DNA from: Massilia phyllostachyos
GTDB lineage: Bacteria > Pseudomonadota > Gammaproteobacteria > Burkholderiales > Burkholderiaceae_D
DNA length: 64,000 nucleotides
Reading direction: 5' to 3'
Assembly (NCBI RefSeq): GCF_021044825.1
Contig: NZ_JAJNOC010000012.1
Location: forward strand, 86,964-150,963
Part shown: piece after piece, positions 50,860 through 60,960 of the stretch
Layout of the letters: the number at the start of each line of letters is the position of its first letter
How positions within the stretch are numbered: the first letter of the stretch is position 1
Program-made: the position numbers and the translations under genes
Notes under the pieces: generated by a model
The model's input: only the letters and a program-made list of their open reading frames with translations
Databases searched by the model: none
What the model was told of the DNA's origin: nothing

Positions 50860-51716
50860 CGCTTGTCGCCGCCACCGAGAGCGCGTTTTCCTTTTCCTGC
50901 GGCGACGCCGCCCTGGTCGGCATCCTGCACCTGCCCGCCGCGCCGCGCCGGCGCGGCGTGGTGGTGGTGGTCGGTGGCCCGCAATACCGCGCGGGCAGCC
51001 ATCGCCAGTTCACGCTGCTGGCGCGCCGGCTCGCGGCAAGCGGCACCCCGGTCCTGCGTTTCGACTACCGCGGCATGGGCGACAGCGAAGGCGCGGCGCG
51101 CGCTTTCGACGACGTGGCCGAGGACCTGCGCGCCGCGATCGACCGTTTCTTCACCGAGGTCCCGGACCTGCGCGAGGTGGTGCTGTGGGGCTTGTGTGAC
51201 GGCGCCACCGCGGCCGCCCTGTATGCGGCGCAGGATGCGCGGGTGGCCGGGGTGGTCCTGCTCAATCCCTGGGTGCGCACCGAACAGGGCGCCGCGCGCG
51301 CCACGCTGCGCCATTACTACGGCGCGCGCCTGCGCGATCCGGCGCTGTGGCGCAAGCTGGCGGGTGGCCATTTCGACCTGGGAGCTTCGCTGCGTTCGAT
51401 GCTGGGCCTGGCGCGCAATGCCCTGGCGCCGCCGCCGCAAGCACAGGCCGCGGCCGGCGCCTGCGGCGGCGCCCTTCCCGAGCGGCTGCATGCGGGCCTG
51501 GCCGGCTTCGATGGCCGGATCCTGGTGCTGCTGGCGGGCGCCGACCTGACCGCGCAGGAATTCGCGGACACGGCCCGCGCGCCGCACTGGCGTGCCCTGC
51601 TGGACGCGCCGCGCGCCGAGTGCAGGACCCTGGCGCAGGCCGACCATACCTTCTCGCGGCGCGAGTGGCACGAGCAGATGGTGAACTGGACGCAGGCGTG
51701 GCTGGACAGCTGGTGA
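50856..51716 (+). CDS. Hydrolase 1, exosortase A system-associated (alpha/beta fold)
   Basis: 286 aa. VVVVVGGPQYRAGSHRQFT, LRFDYRGMGDSEG and the nucleophile elbow VLWGLCDGATAA, where Cys replaces the usual Ser of GxSxG. The acidic residue and His (QADHTFSRREW, near the end) complete a candidate triad. It matches TIGR03100. Acting with hydrolase 2 and the ACP it could be a thioesterase or acyltransferase for the cluster's product. Last gene of this operon; a hairpin terminator follows. Confidence 0.9.
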   Translation: MTLVAATESAFSFSCGDAALVGILHLPAAPRRRGVVVVVGGPQYRAGSHRQFTLLARRLAASGTPVLRFDYRGMGDSEGAARAFDDVAEDLRAAIDRFFTEVPDLREVVLWGLCDGATAAALYAAQDARVAGVVLLNPWVRTEQGAARATLRHYYGARLRDPALWRKLAGGHFDLGASLRSMLGLARNALAPPPQAQAAAGACGGALPERLHAGLAGFDGRILVLLAGADLTAQEFADTARAPHWRALLDAPRAECRTLAQADHTFSRREWHEQMVNWTQAWLDSW

Positions 51717-51719
51717 CCC

Positions 51720-51745
51720 GGCGCGCCAGTCAGCGCTGGCGCGCC
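51720..51745. terminator. Hairpin terminator between convergent genes
   Basis: GGCGCGCCAG (51720-51729), loop TCAGCG, CTGGCGCGCC (51736-51745): a perfect 10-bp GC stem between hydrolase 1 (plus) and the beta-helix gene (minus), whose stop codon lies in the loop. No T-run, but stem strength and place suggest bidirectional termination. Confidence 0.55.
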
Positions 51746-53163
51746 AGGCAGGCGCCGAAGTCCTCGAAGGCGCCATAGGCCGGCCGTGCGGGACGCTCGG
51801 CCCCGCACAGGTCGACTCCCTCGCCGCTTCCCTCACCGCTTCCCGCACGGCGCGGCGCGTCGCCGCTCCAGCGCAGGTCGAGCCGCGCGGCGTCGGCGAA
51901 CAGGCTGCGCTGCGGGTGCCGTCCGAGGTAGAGCGCGGCGATCGGCGTGTCGCGGTTGTCGCCCATGTCCAGCCGGGCGCCGTTGCGGGTGACCACCGCG
52001 CCGTCGATCACGTTGCCCTCCAGCTGCGCGCTGCTTTCCGGGAAGCGCACCTGCACGCCGGCGGTATCGAGCAGGGTGTTGTGGAGCAGGCGCGTGCCCG
52101 CGCTGCTGTTCACGTACACCCCCGCATCCGAGCAGGACGCCACCAGGTTGTCGCGCATGACGCCGGCGTCGTGTTCGGTGATGCAGCGGCCGTCGCGGCA
52201 GTAGGGCTTGCCGGTTCCGCCGCCCCCGAAGGACAGCCCGACGCGCTCGCCCGGATAGCCTTGCAGGCGCTGTTCGCAGACCACCACGTTGCGCTCGAAG
52301 CGGGTGCGCGCCGCGGCCCCCTTGGCGAATGCGCCATAGCTGATGCCGTCGCCATCGGCCTTGATGAAGTCCGTAATCAGGTTGGCGCGGATGGTCCAGT
52401 CGCTGGCCGCCACCAGGTCGATCGGCGTCACCGGATTGGCGGTGCGGCGCGGCGCGCTGTTGGTCAGCGTGTTGTATTCGATCAGCCCGGCATCCGGGAA
52501 GCCGTCGCGATTGCCGTTGATCTTGAAGTGGGCGTTGAAATCGGTGATGGTGTTGTTGACCGCCGCAAAGCCGCGCGCCTGGCCGACCACGTGGAAGGCG
52601 TGCTCGCAGCTTGCCGGCACGGCGCAGGCGCCATGGATGTCGAGGTTCTCGAAGCGCCACCACGGGGCGGCGACCAGGATGCCCTCGACGCCGTCGAGTT
52701 CGAGGACCACGGTTCCCGGGCGCGCCGCGCGCACCACCACCGGGTTGCCTTCGGCGCCCGGACGGCGCGCTTCCAGCGCCCCCACGATCCGGTAGCGGCC
52801 CGGGGCCAGGACGATGACGTCGCCCGGCGCCGCGGCGCCGAAGGCCTGGCGCAGCTGGTCGACCGAGGATACCGGCCGCGGCGTGCCGGTGGCGCCACCA
52901 GCCGGCGCGGGCCCGGCGCCGACCACCAGCGCCGGCACGGCATACCCGCCGGCGGCGCCGCGGTCGAGCCTGTTCAGGCTGTCCGCGAGCCGCCGGCCCA
53001 CGCCCGTGATCAGCGCATTGTGACCGGCGCTGCGCCGCTCGAGGTAGGGCGCCAGCGCGCGCGGGGTCACGCCCTGGCCCTGCAGCCAGAACAGGGCCGC
53101 GGCCAGCGCCAGGAGGCCCAGCGTGACGAGCGCCGCGCCGAGCCACAGGAGGCGAGGCCGCAT
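51730..53163 (-). CDS. Right-handed parallel beta-helix protein, possible polysaccharide lyase
   Basis: 477 aa. N-terminal membrane anchor (LLWLGAALVTLGLLALAAALFW, residues about 5-26), then RPVSSVDQLRQAFGAAAPGDVIVLAPGRY and repeated coils (VIEYNTLTNS-like: LIEYNTLTNSAPRR, NVVVCEQRL, NLVASCSDAGVYVN, HNTLLDTAGVQV) typical of chondroitinase-B/pectate-lyase folds. Catalytic residues cannot be assigned confidently. It is likely inner-membrane-anchored, periplasmic, and acts on EPS. Its start overlaps the stop of prsR by 1 nt, so it is co-expressed with the regulator. Confidence 0.85.
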   Translation of the reverse strand: MRPRLLWLGAALVTLGLLALAAALFWLQGQGVTPRALAPYLERRSAGHNALITGVGRRLADSLNRLDRGAAGGYAVPALVVGAGPAPAGGATGTPRPVSSVDQLRQAFGAAAPGDVIVLAPGRYRIVGALEARRPGAEGNPVVVRAARPGTVVLELDGVEGILVAAPWWRFENLDIHGACAVPASCEHAFHVVGQARGFAAVNNTITDFNAHFKINGNRDGFPDAGLIEYNTLTNSAPRRTANPVTPIDLVAASDWTIRANLITDFIKADGDGISYGAFAKGAAARTRFERNVVVCEQRLQGYPGERVGLSFGGGGTGKPYCRDGRCITEHDAGVMRDNLVASCSDAGVYVNSSAGTRLLHNTLLDTAGVQVRFPESSAQLEGNVIDGAVVTRNGARLDMGDNRDTPIAALYLGRHPQRSLFADAARLDLRWSGDAPRRAGSGEGSGEGVDLCGAERPARPAYGAFEDFGACLARQR

Positions 53164-54521
53164 CAGGCGGTCTTGATGCCGTGCCGCGCCATCAGGTCAT
53201 ACAGCGTCGGCCGGCTCACGCCGAGGATCTCGGACGCCTTGACGATATTCCCGTCGACCCGCGCCAGCGCCTTGACGATGGCCTTGTACTCGGCCTCGTC
53301 GCGCACCTGGCGCAGGTTGATCGGTTCTTCCGCGGCGCCCTCGCCCGGCAGGCCGAGGTCGTCGGCGACGATGGTGTTCCCGTCGGCCATGATGACCGCG
53401 CGCTTGATGGTGTTTTCCATTTCGCGCACATTGCCCGGCCAGCCGTAGCCCTCGATCGCCGCGATCGCGTCCGGCGCGAAGTGCAGCGCCGAACGCCCTT
53501 CGGCGGCGCAGAACTTGTTCTTGAAGTGGTGGGCCAGCAGGGCCGCGTCGCCCTCGCGCTGGCCGAGCGGCGGGATGGTCACCACGATTTCCGACAGGCG
53601 GTAATACAAGTCCTCGCGGAAGCGCCCTTGCGCGCACAGTTCCTTCAGTTTCTGGTGGGTCGCGCAGACGATGCGCACGTCCACCGGAATCTCTTCATGG
53701 CCGCCGATGCGCTCGATCACGCGCTCCTGCAGGAAGCGCAGCAGCTTGGCCTGCAGCGCCATCGGCAGGTCGCCGACTTCATCCAGGAAGAAGGTGCCGC
53801 CGTGGGCCAGTTCGACCTTGCCCCTGGTCTGCTTGGCCGCGCCGGTGAATGCCCCCTTCTCGTAGCCGAACAGTTCGGATTCCAGCAGGTTCTCGGGAAT
53901 CGCCGCGCAGTTGATCGCCATGAAGCGCTCCTTGGCGCGCGGCGACAGCTGGTGCAGGGCGCGCGCCAGCACTTCCTTGCCGGTGCCCGATTCGCCCAGC
54001 AGCATCACGGAGGCCGAGGTCGGGGCGACCTTCTCGATGTTGCGGCAGACCTTGAGCATGCCGGGGTCGCGCGAGATCACGCCGGCCAGCGGCGAGTCGG
54101 CTTGCGCCTGCTGCATGCGGCGGTTTTCCTGCTGCAGGTTGTGCAGGAAGAAGGCGCGCTGGATCACCAGGTTCAGCACCTCGGGGTCGGTGGTCTTCTG
54201 GTGGAAATCGTAGGCGCCCATGGCGATCGCCTTGACCGCGTTGGTGTGGTCCTGGTTGCCGGTCAGGACGATGACCCGGGTGTCCGGCGCCAGCGCCAGG
54301 ATCTGCTGCAGCGTCGCCAGGCCTTCGGTCGAGCCGTCCGGGTCGGGCGGCAGGCCGAGGTCCATGGTGCATACGGCGGGTTCATGGCGGCGCACCTGGG
54401 CCAGGGCGGCCTCGCGGTCGCCCGCCACCACCACGTCATAGGCGTCGAGGCTCCAGCGCAGCTGCTTCTGCACCCCGGGATCGTCTTCGATGATCAAGAG
54501 TTTCGGTTTGGTCTGGCTCAC
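53163..54521 (-). CDS. prsR: PEP-CTERM-box response regulator PrsR (sigma-54 activator)
   Basis: 452 aa. Receiver domain with phospho-acceptor Asp54 in TMDLGLPPD; AAA+ domain with Walker A GESGTGKE, the sigma-54-contact motif GAFTGA and the Walker B FLDEVGDL; Fis-type HTH (ILGVSRPTLYDLMARHG) at the end. It matches TIGR02915. It receives phosphate from PrsK (gene immediately upstream, 22 bp) and should activate sigma-54 promoters such as that at 6722-6737. Confidence 0.96.
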   Translation of the reverse strand: MSQTKPKLLIIEDDPGVQKQLRWSLDAYDVVVAGDREAALAQVRRHEPAVCTMDLGLPPDPDGSTEGLATLQQILALAPDTRVIVLTGNQDHTNAVKAIAMGAYDFHQKTTDPEVLNLVIQRAFFLHNLQQENRRMQQAQADSPLAGVISRDPGMLKVCRNIEKVAPTSASVMLLGESGTGKEVLARALHQLSPRAKERFMAINCAAIPENLLESELFGYEKGAFTGAAKQTRGKVELAHGGTFFLDEVGDLPMALQAKLLRFLQERVIERIGGHEEIPVDVRIVCATHQKLKELCAQGRFREDLYYRLSEIVVTIPPLGQREGDAALLAHHFKNKFCAAEGRSALHFAPDAIAAIEGYGWPGNVREMENTIKRAVIMADGNTIVADDLGLPGEGAAEEPINLRQVRDEAEYKAIVKALARVDGNIVKASEILGVSRPTLYDLMARHGIKTA

Positions 54522-54543
54522 GTCGTTCCTCGATGGTTGCGTC

Positions 54544-56643
54544 TCAAGCGGCGCGCGGCGCGCCTTGCGCCCCGCCGTCCGCCGGCATTTCCTGTTGATG
54601 GAGCGGCAACAGCACGCGGAAGGTGGTGCCCACGCCAGGCGTGCTGCTCACCTCCAGGCTGCCGCCCAGTTCATTGATGTATTCACGGCTCTCGAACACG
54701 CCGATGCCCATGCCGGCCGACTTGGTCGAGTCGAAGGGCTTGAACAGGCGCTCGCGGATGAATTCCTCGCTCATGCCCTCGCCGGTGTCGGCAATCTCGA
54801 TCAGTCCGCGTCCGCCCTCGCGCTGCAGGCGGATGACGACGCTGCCGGTGCGCGGCGTGGCTTCGATCGCGTTCTGGATCAGGTGCCCGACCACGCGCTC
54901 GAGGCGCTCGCGGTCGGCCAGCACGCGCAGGGAGGCGTCGCCGGTCTCCAGCCGTGGCCGCGGCACGAAGGCGGCCTTCAGCGACACCGCCTGCGCCACC
55001 ACCTGGTCGAGCGCCAGCGGCGCCGGCTGCTCGGCGTTCTCGCTGCGGCTCAGTTTCTGCAGCATGATCTTCATCTTCTGCACCGAGTAGTCGACCGTCT
55101 CCAGCATATCGGCCTGGAACTCCGGGTTGTCCTTGTGCTTGGCCGCGTTCGCGTTCATCAGCGACAGCTGCAGCACCAGGTTCTTCAGGTCGTGCACCAC
55201 GAAGGTCGACATACGGTTGAAGGACTCGAACTGGCGCGCCACCATCAGCGCGTTGGCGGCGTCCTGCTGCGCCAGCTGGCTGGCGGCCTGGCTGCCCGCG
55301 ATCTCGAGCACGTCGATCACTTCCCAGTTCAGCTTCACCGGGCTGCGCGGGTTCTGCAGCAGCACGAAGCCGAACAGGCGCGTGTGCAGGATCAGCGGAA
55401 CTACCAGCCAGGCGCGCGGATAACCGGCCAGCCACTCGGGCAGCACCAGCGCGTCGTACTTGTCGGGGCTGTGCGCGTATTCGTGCAGGTCGACCACCCA
55501 CTGGCTGGCCTCGAGGAACTGGCAGAATGCCGAATCGGCCGGCTCCGAAGCCGCCAGCGTCGGGCCCTGCCAGTTCGCGACCGGCTCGAAGCGCCCGCCT
55601 TCGGTGCGCTGCCACAGCGCACCGCCCGGGCTTTCCACCAGTGCTGCAACCGCCTCGATGGCGCGCTCGCCCAGGTCCGGGCCCGGCTTCGACAAGGTGC
55701 GCGTGAAGCGCATCCACTCTTCGCGGTAGTCGTAGTTGTAGCGGTAGAAGTGCTTGCTGATGAAGACCTTCAGGCGCGCCCGGAAGCTGCCCGAGAACAG
55801 CACCCCGGCCAGCAGCATCAGGGCGCCGAACAGGAAGGTCACCTGCATCACCGTGCCCCAGGTGCCGCCGAAGTAGCGCAGGTAGTAGCCGGCCGAACCC
55901 ATCGCCAGCAGGTAGATGGCGGAACCGAACAGGGTGGCGGAATGGAACATCGCGCGGCGCGACACCGACAGCGGCGAGGACCACAGCTTGCTGCGGCCCA
56001 GCGAGACCGCGATCAGCGGCACGGTCAGGGCGTTGATCAGGCCGCGCGCGGCCCAGATGTCGGCGTCGATGGCGCGGAACAGCAGGGTATGGCTGTACAG
56101 GAAGAAGTCGTAGGCGAACATGGCGCCGATGCCGAGACAGGCGAACTTCACGGCCCAGCGTTCGTGCAGGGTGCGGTTGCGGTACACATGCTCGACCAGC
56201 AGCATGCCGGCCACCGCCATCGCGACCCGGATCGCGATCGGCATGGCGCCGGAATGCTGGACCTGGGCCAGGCTCCACCAGCCGCCCAGGGCCGCCGCCA
56301 GGCAGGCGATGTAGACCAGCGCACCCAGCACCAGCACCGGCTGCAGGCGCATCGGCATGCGGCTGGAGGGATCGGTGAAGTGGCCGCGCAGCACCAGCAG
56401 GAACACCGACCAGGCGGCGTTGCGCAGCAGTTCGGCGCTGTCGGCCAGCGGCGACCACATGTCGCCGTAGGCGGCTTCCCAGGCCAGCGCCACGCCCCAG
56501 AGCACGCTGGACAGGCAGGCCAGGCCGAGCGCCACGTCGTGGCGGCGCCGCTGGCGCACCGCGAGCGGCGCGCCCAGCACGAGGAAGCAGGCGGATACCA
56601 GCGCGTAGCTGTAGGCCGCGATGCTGGTCAGGGAGACATCCAT
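54544..56643 (-). CDS. prsK: XrtA/PEP-CTERM system histidine kinase PrsK
   Basis: 699 aa. Eight or so membrane segments in the first 290 residues, a GAF-like domain (about 315-470), then H-box FVVHDLKNLVLQLSLMNAN with the phospho-His, N-box HLIQNAIEATP and G-box DTGEGMSEEF. It matches TIGR02916. It senses an unknown membrane/EPS signal and phosphorylates PrsR. The gene is followed by prsR and the beta-helix gene, probably one operon. It is 85 bp from the sugar transferase gene upstream. Confidence 0.95.
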   Translation of the reverse strand: MDVSLTSIAAYSYALVSACFLVLGAPLAVRQRRRHDVALGLACLSSVLWGVALAWEAAYGDMWSPLADSAELLRNAAWSVFLLVLRGHFTDPSSRMPMRLQPVLVLGALVYIACLAAALGGWWSLAQVQHSGAMPIAIRVAMAVAGMLLVEHVYRNRTLHERWAVKFACLGIGAMFAYDFFLYSHTLLFRAIDADIWAARGLINALTVPLIAVSLGRSKLWSSPLSVSRRAMFHSATLFGSAIYLLAMGSAGYYLRYFGGTWGTVMQVTFLFGALMLLAGVLFSGSFRARLKVFISKHFYRYNYDYREEWMRFTRTLSKPGPDLGERAIEAVAALVESPGGALWQRTEGGRFEPVANWQGPTLAASEPADSAFCQFLEASQWVVDLHEYAHSPDKYDALVLPEWLAGYPRAWLVVPLILHTRLFGFVLLQNPRSPVKLNWEVIDVLEIAGSQAASQLAQQDAANALMVARQFESFNRMSTFVVHDLKNLVLQLSLMNANAAKHKDNPEFQADMLETVDYSVQKMKIMLQKLSRSENAEQPAPLALDQVVAQAVSLKAAFVPRPRLETGDASLRVLADRERLERVVGHLIQNAIEATPRTGSVVIRLQREGGRGLIEIADTGEGMSEEFIRERLFKPFDSTKSAGMGIGVFESREYINELGGSLEVSSTPGVGTTFRVLLPLHQQEMPADGGAQGAPRAA

Positions 56644-56728
56644 GAAGTCGACGGTGGCGGCGGGCGGCGGATGGTTGCGGTGAATGGAAACGGCATGCCC
56701 GGCGACGCGGCCGCCGGGTGCGATTGGC

Positions 56729-58132
56729 TCAGCGTCCGCTGCGGAACAGCACGACCTTGAGCGTATTGATCAGGATGAGCACGTCCAGGAACAGGCTGTT
56801 GTTCTTCACGTAATACAGGTCGTACTGGAGCTTCTGGAGCGCGTCCTCGGCCGAGGAACCGTAGCCGTAGCGCACCTGGGCCCAGCCGGTGATGCCCGGC
56901 TTGACGCTGTGGCGCACATTGTAATACGGGACCACTTCGATCAGCTGTTCCACGAAGTAGGGGCGCTCCGGGCGCGGGCCGACGAACGACATCTCGCCCT
57001 TGAACACGTTGAGGATCTGGGGCAGCTCGTCGATCCGAGTCTTGCGCATGAAGTTGCCGAAGCGCGTCACGCGCGGGTCGTTCTGCGCCGCCCACTGCGG
57101 CTTGCCGGCCTTTTCGGCGTCGACGCGCATGCTGCGGAATTTGTGCACGTAGAAGGTCTTGCCGTCCTTGCCGACCCGCTCCTGTGAGTAGAACACCGGG
57201 CCGCGGTCTTCCATCTTGACGAACAGCGCCGCCAGCAGCATCAGCGGGAAGGTCAATGCCAGGATCAGGGTGCTGCACACCAGGTCGAAGGTGCGCTTCA
57301 TGAAGGTGCGCACGAAACTCTGGTCGAAGCCGCCGCCGAACACCAGCCAGGACGGCTGCAGCGAATCGACGCGGATCTGGCAGGTCTCACGCTCGAAGAA
57401 GGTGGCGGCGTCGGTGACGCGGATGCCCTGCAGCTTGCAATCGAGGAGTTCCTTGATCGGGAAGCCGCCGCGGCGGTTCTGCACAGAGACCACGATCTCG
57501 GACACGTTGTACTGGCGCACCAGCGAGACCAGCGAGTCGCCGTCACGCACCTTCAGCACCTTGGTGGTGTCGATGCACAGCTCTTCGCTCGGGGTCGGGA
57601 TGAAGCCGGCGATCTCATAGCGGTGGTAGTTCGAATGCTTCTGCGCCAGCTCGCTGCACTCCTTGGCCAGCGGGCCGCCGCCCAGGAACATGATGCGCGA
57701 CTGCAGGAAGCGCGCTTCCGAGGACTTGAAGAAGGCCATGCGCGCCACGAAAATGCCGACCGCGGCCAGCGCGAAGGTCAGCGCCATCGCGCCGCGTCCG
57801 AACGACAGTTCCGGCGCCATGTAGAACAGCAGCGCCAGGATCGCGAAACCCATCAGGAAGGAAGGCATCAGCTTCATGAAGAAGGGATGGCGCAGGCCTT
57901 CGTCGAAGTCGAGCTGGTACATGCCCATCGCGCTCATGCTGAAGATGATCGCCACCGTGAACGCGACCGCCGAGGTGAAGAAGTGATCGAGGTGCGCCGA
58001 CGCCGCGGGATCGCCGAGATCGAGCATGCGCACCGCGACGCCGATGTAGGCCGCGCCCAGCAGCACCAGCACTTCGACGAACAGCAGCAGGAAGACAATC
58101 TTCGATACGTAGTGGTTAGAGATCCTGAACAC
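56729..58132 (-). CDS. Initiating sugar transferase, XrtA/PEP-CTERM system (TIGR03013 type)
   Basis: 467 aa. Four N-terminal membrane helices, a central Rossmann-like segment (MFLGGGPLAKECSELAQK, AGFIPTPSEEL), then the bacterial sugar transferase domain: KRTFDLVCSTLILALTFPLM, YSQERVGKDGKTFYVHKFRS, and RKTRIDELPQILNVFKGEMS. It transfers the first sugar phosphate from a UDP-sugar to undecaprenyl phosphate, starting the EPS unit. It is 15 bp from the upstream epimerase gene. Confidence 0.94.
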   Translation of the reverse strand: MFRISNHYVSKIVFLLLFVEVLVLLGAAYIGVAVRMLDLGDPAASAHLDHFFTSAVAFTVAIIFSMSAMGMYQLDFDEGLRHPFFMKLMPSFLMGFAILALLFYMAPELSFGRGAMALTFALAAVGIFVARMAFFKSSEARFLQSRIMFLGGGPLAKECSELAQKHSNYHRYEIAGFIPTPSEELCIDTTKVLKVRDGDSLVSLVRQYNVSEIVVSVQNRRGGFPIKELLDCKLQGIRVTDAATFFERETCQIRVDSLQPSWLVFGGGFDQSFVRTFMKRTFDLVCSTLILALTFPLMLLAALFVKMEDRGPVFYSQERVGKDGKTFYVHKFRSMRVDAEKAGKPQWAAQNDPRVTRFGNFMRKTRIDELPQILNVFKGEMSFVGPRPERPYFVEQLIEVVPYYNVRHSVKPGITGWAQVRYGYGSSAEDALQKLQYDLYYVKNNSLFLDVLILINTLKVVLFRSGR

Positions 58133-58147
58133 GGTAGCCCCCGATTC

Positions 58148-59209
<1,062 letters not shown>

Positions 59210-59291
59210 TATCGAACACTTTCTCGGTCACACCGGCGCGCGGCCGGCGTTGGCGCGGCTGCACGCCGCGCTCCATACGGGACTGGCGGGA

Positions 59292-60581
59292 TTACAGGCG
59301 CCAGACGCAGTAGCCGGCCTCTTGCAGGGCCTTGGGGTCGAACTGCGACTTGACGTCGATGAAGCAGCCATCCGGGTTGAGCTTGGACTGGAAATCCGCC
59401 AGCGACAGCGCCAGCACTTCCTTGTGCGGCACCGCGACCACCAGGGCGTCCGCCTGCGGCAGGCTGTCCCAGCTTTCCAGCTTGATGCCGTACTCGTGCT
59501 GCGCTTCCTCGGCATCGGCCTGCGGGTCGAACACATGGACGTCGCAGCCATAGGATGCCAGCTCGTGGACGATGTCGGCCACTTTCGAGTTGCGCAGGTC
59601 CGGGCAGTTTTCCTTGAAGGTCAAGCCGATCACGTTGACCTTCGAACCCTTGACGTGGAAGCCCGAGGAGATCATCGACTTGACGGTCTTCTCGGCCACG
59701 AACTTGGCCATGCCGTCGTTGATGCGGCGGCCCGCCAGGATCACCTGCGGGTGGTAGCCGACCATCTCGGCCTTGTGAGTCAGGTAATAGGGATCGACGC
59801 CGATGCAGTGGCCGCCGACCAGGCCTGGACGGAAGGGCAGGAAGTTCCACTTGGTGCCGGCCGCCTTCAGCACTTCGAGGGTGTCGATGCCGATCTTGTC
59901 GAAGATGATCGCCAGTTCGTTCATCAGGGCGATGTTCAGGTCGCGCTGGGTATTCTCGATGACCTTCGCGGCTTCGGCCACCTTGATGCTCGAGGCGCGA
60001 TAGACGCCGGCGGTGATGACCGATTCATACAGGCTGGCGATGCGCTCGAGCGACTCGTCGTCGTCACCGGAGACCACTTTCAGGATGGTGGTCAGGGTAT
60101 GTTCCTTGTCGCCCGGGTTGATGCGCTCCGGCGAGAAGCCGACGTGAAAATCCTCTTTCCACTTCAAACCCGACTTTTCTTCCAGCAGCGGGATGCAGAC
60201 TTCCTCGGTGGCGCCCGGGTAGACGGTCGATTCGTACACGACGATGGCGCCCTTTTTCATGTGGGCGCCGACCGAGCGGCTGGCGCCGATCAGCGGGGTG
60301 AAGTCGGGATTGTGGGCGATGTCGACCGGCGTCGGCACGGCGACCACGATGTAGTCGGCTTCGGCCAGCATGGCCGGATCGGTCGTGACTTCGAGATGGC
60401 GGGCGGCTTTCAGGTCTTCGCTCGCGACTTCACCAGTCGGGTCGATATGTTGCTTGTAGTTCTGGATCTTGGAAGCCGACAGGTCAAAGCCGATGGTCCG
60501 CCCTTTTTTGCCGAATTCAACTGCCAATGGCAGGCCGACATACCCCAGCCCTACTACCGCGACGACTTCATCTGCTTTCAT
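59292..60581 (-). CDS. tviB: Nucleotide-sugar dehydrogenase, UDP-N-acetylglucosamine C-6 dehydrogenase TviB-like
   Basis: 429 aa. NAD motif VGLGYVGLPLAVEFGKKG near the N-terminus, RYVLVVAVPTPVD-like segment IVVAVPTPVDIAHNPDF, active-site loop VGGHCIGVDPYYLTHKAE with catalytic Cys, and the C-terminal UDP-binding domain (GLTFKENCPDLRNSKV). It oxidises the C6 of a UDP-HexNAc to uronic acid. WbpO (GalNAc) is the close alternative. It starts the minus-strand run epimerase, sugar transferase, prsK, prsR. Confidence 0.9.
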   Translation of the reverse strand: MKADEVVAVVGLGYVGLPLAVEFGKKGRTIGFDLSASKIQNYKQHIDPTGEVASEDLKAARHLEVTTDPAMLAEADYIVVAVPTPVDIAHNPDFTPLIGASRSVGAHMKKGAIVVYESTVYPGATEEVCIPLLEEKSGLKWKEDFHVGFSPERINPGDKEHTLTTILKVVSGDDDESLERIASLYESVITAGVYRASSIKVAEAAKVIENTQRDLNIALMNELAIIFDKIGIDTLEVLKAAGTKWNFLPFRPGLVGGHCIGVDPYYLTHKAEMVGYHPQVILAGRRINDGMAKFVAEKTVKSMISSGFHVKGSKVNVIGLTFKENCPDLRNSKVADIVHELASYGCDVHVFDPQADAEEAQHEYGIKLESWDSLPQADALVVAVPHKEVLALSLADFQSKLNPDGCFIDVKSQFDPKALQEAGYCVWRL

Positions 60582-60960
60582 TATCGGGTTCCGTTCAAGA
60601 ATTAAGATTTGCTATTATGCTAACTTTACTATAGCACGTAAGCTCGACCGTGCATACTCGGCCACATTGATTTGTCGGAGAGTAACAACACTTGACATGT
60701 GATGATATAAAAAATTTACTAAATTCTTATGTCATCCATTACTGGGTAGGAAAAATACCAGAATTTTTCCTAGAGGAAATTCAAAATGTTGTTTCTGTGC
60801 AACTTTGCTGCATATTCTGCTGGGCTGCTTCTGTTTCACTAGTGCAAGCAATAAAATTTTAGCATTTTCTAAAAATCAAGTTATTCTTTGCTTGAATCGT
60901 GCGCCTGTCCCTCAGAGTGGACAGCAAGCACCAACTGCAACAAATCAAATCTATTTCACC
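60582..60960. other. AT-rich divergent noncoding interval
   Basis: About 379 bp between the TviB-like gene (minus) and the gene at 60961 (plus); A/T-rich compared with the genes. It must hold the promoter for the TviB-like operon. TTGACA at about 60691 has no -10 at normal distance. No RNA or sigma-54 site was recognised. In-frame codons continue upstream of 60961 but with atypical composition. Confidence 0.5.
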
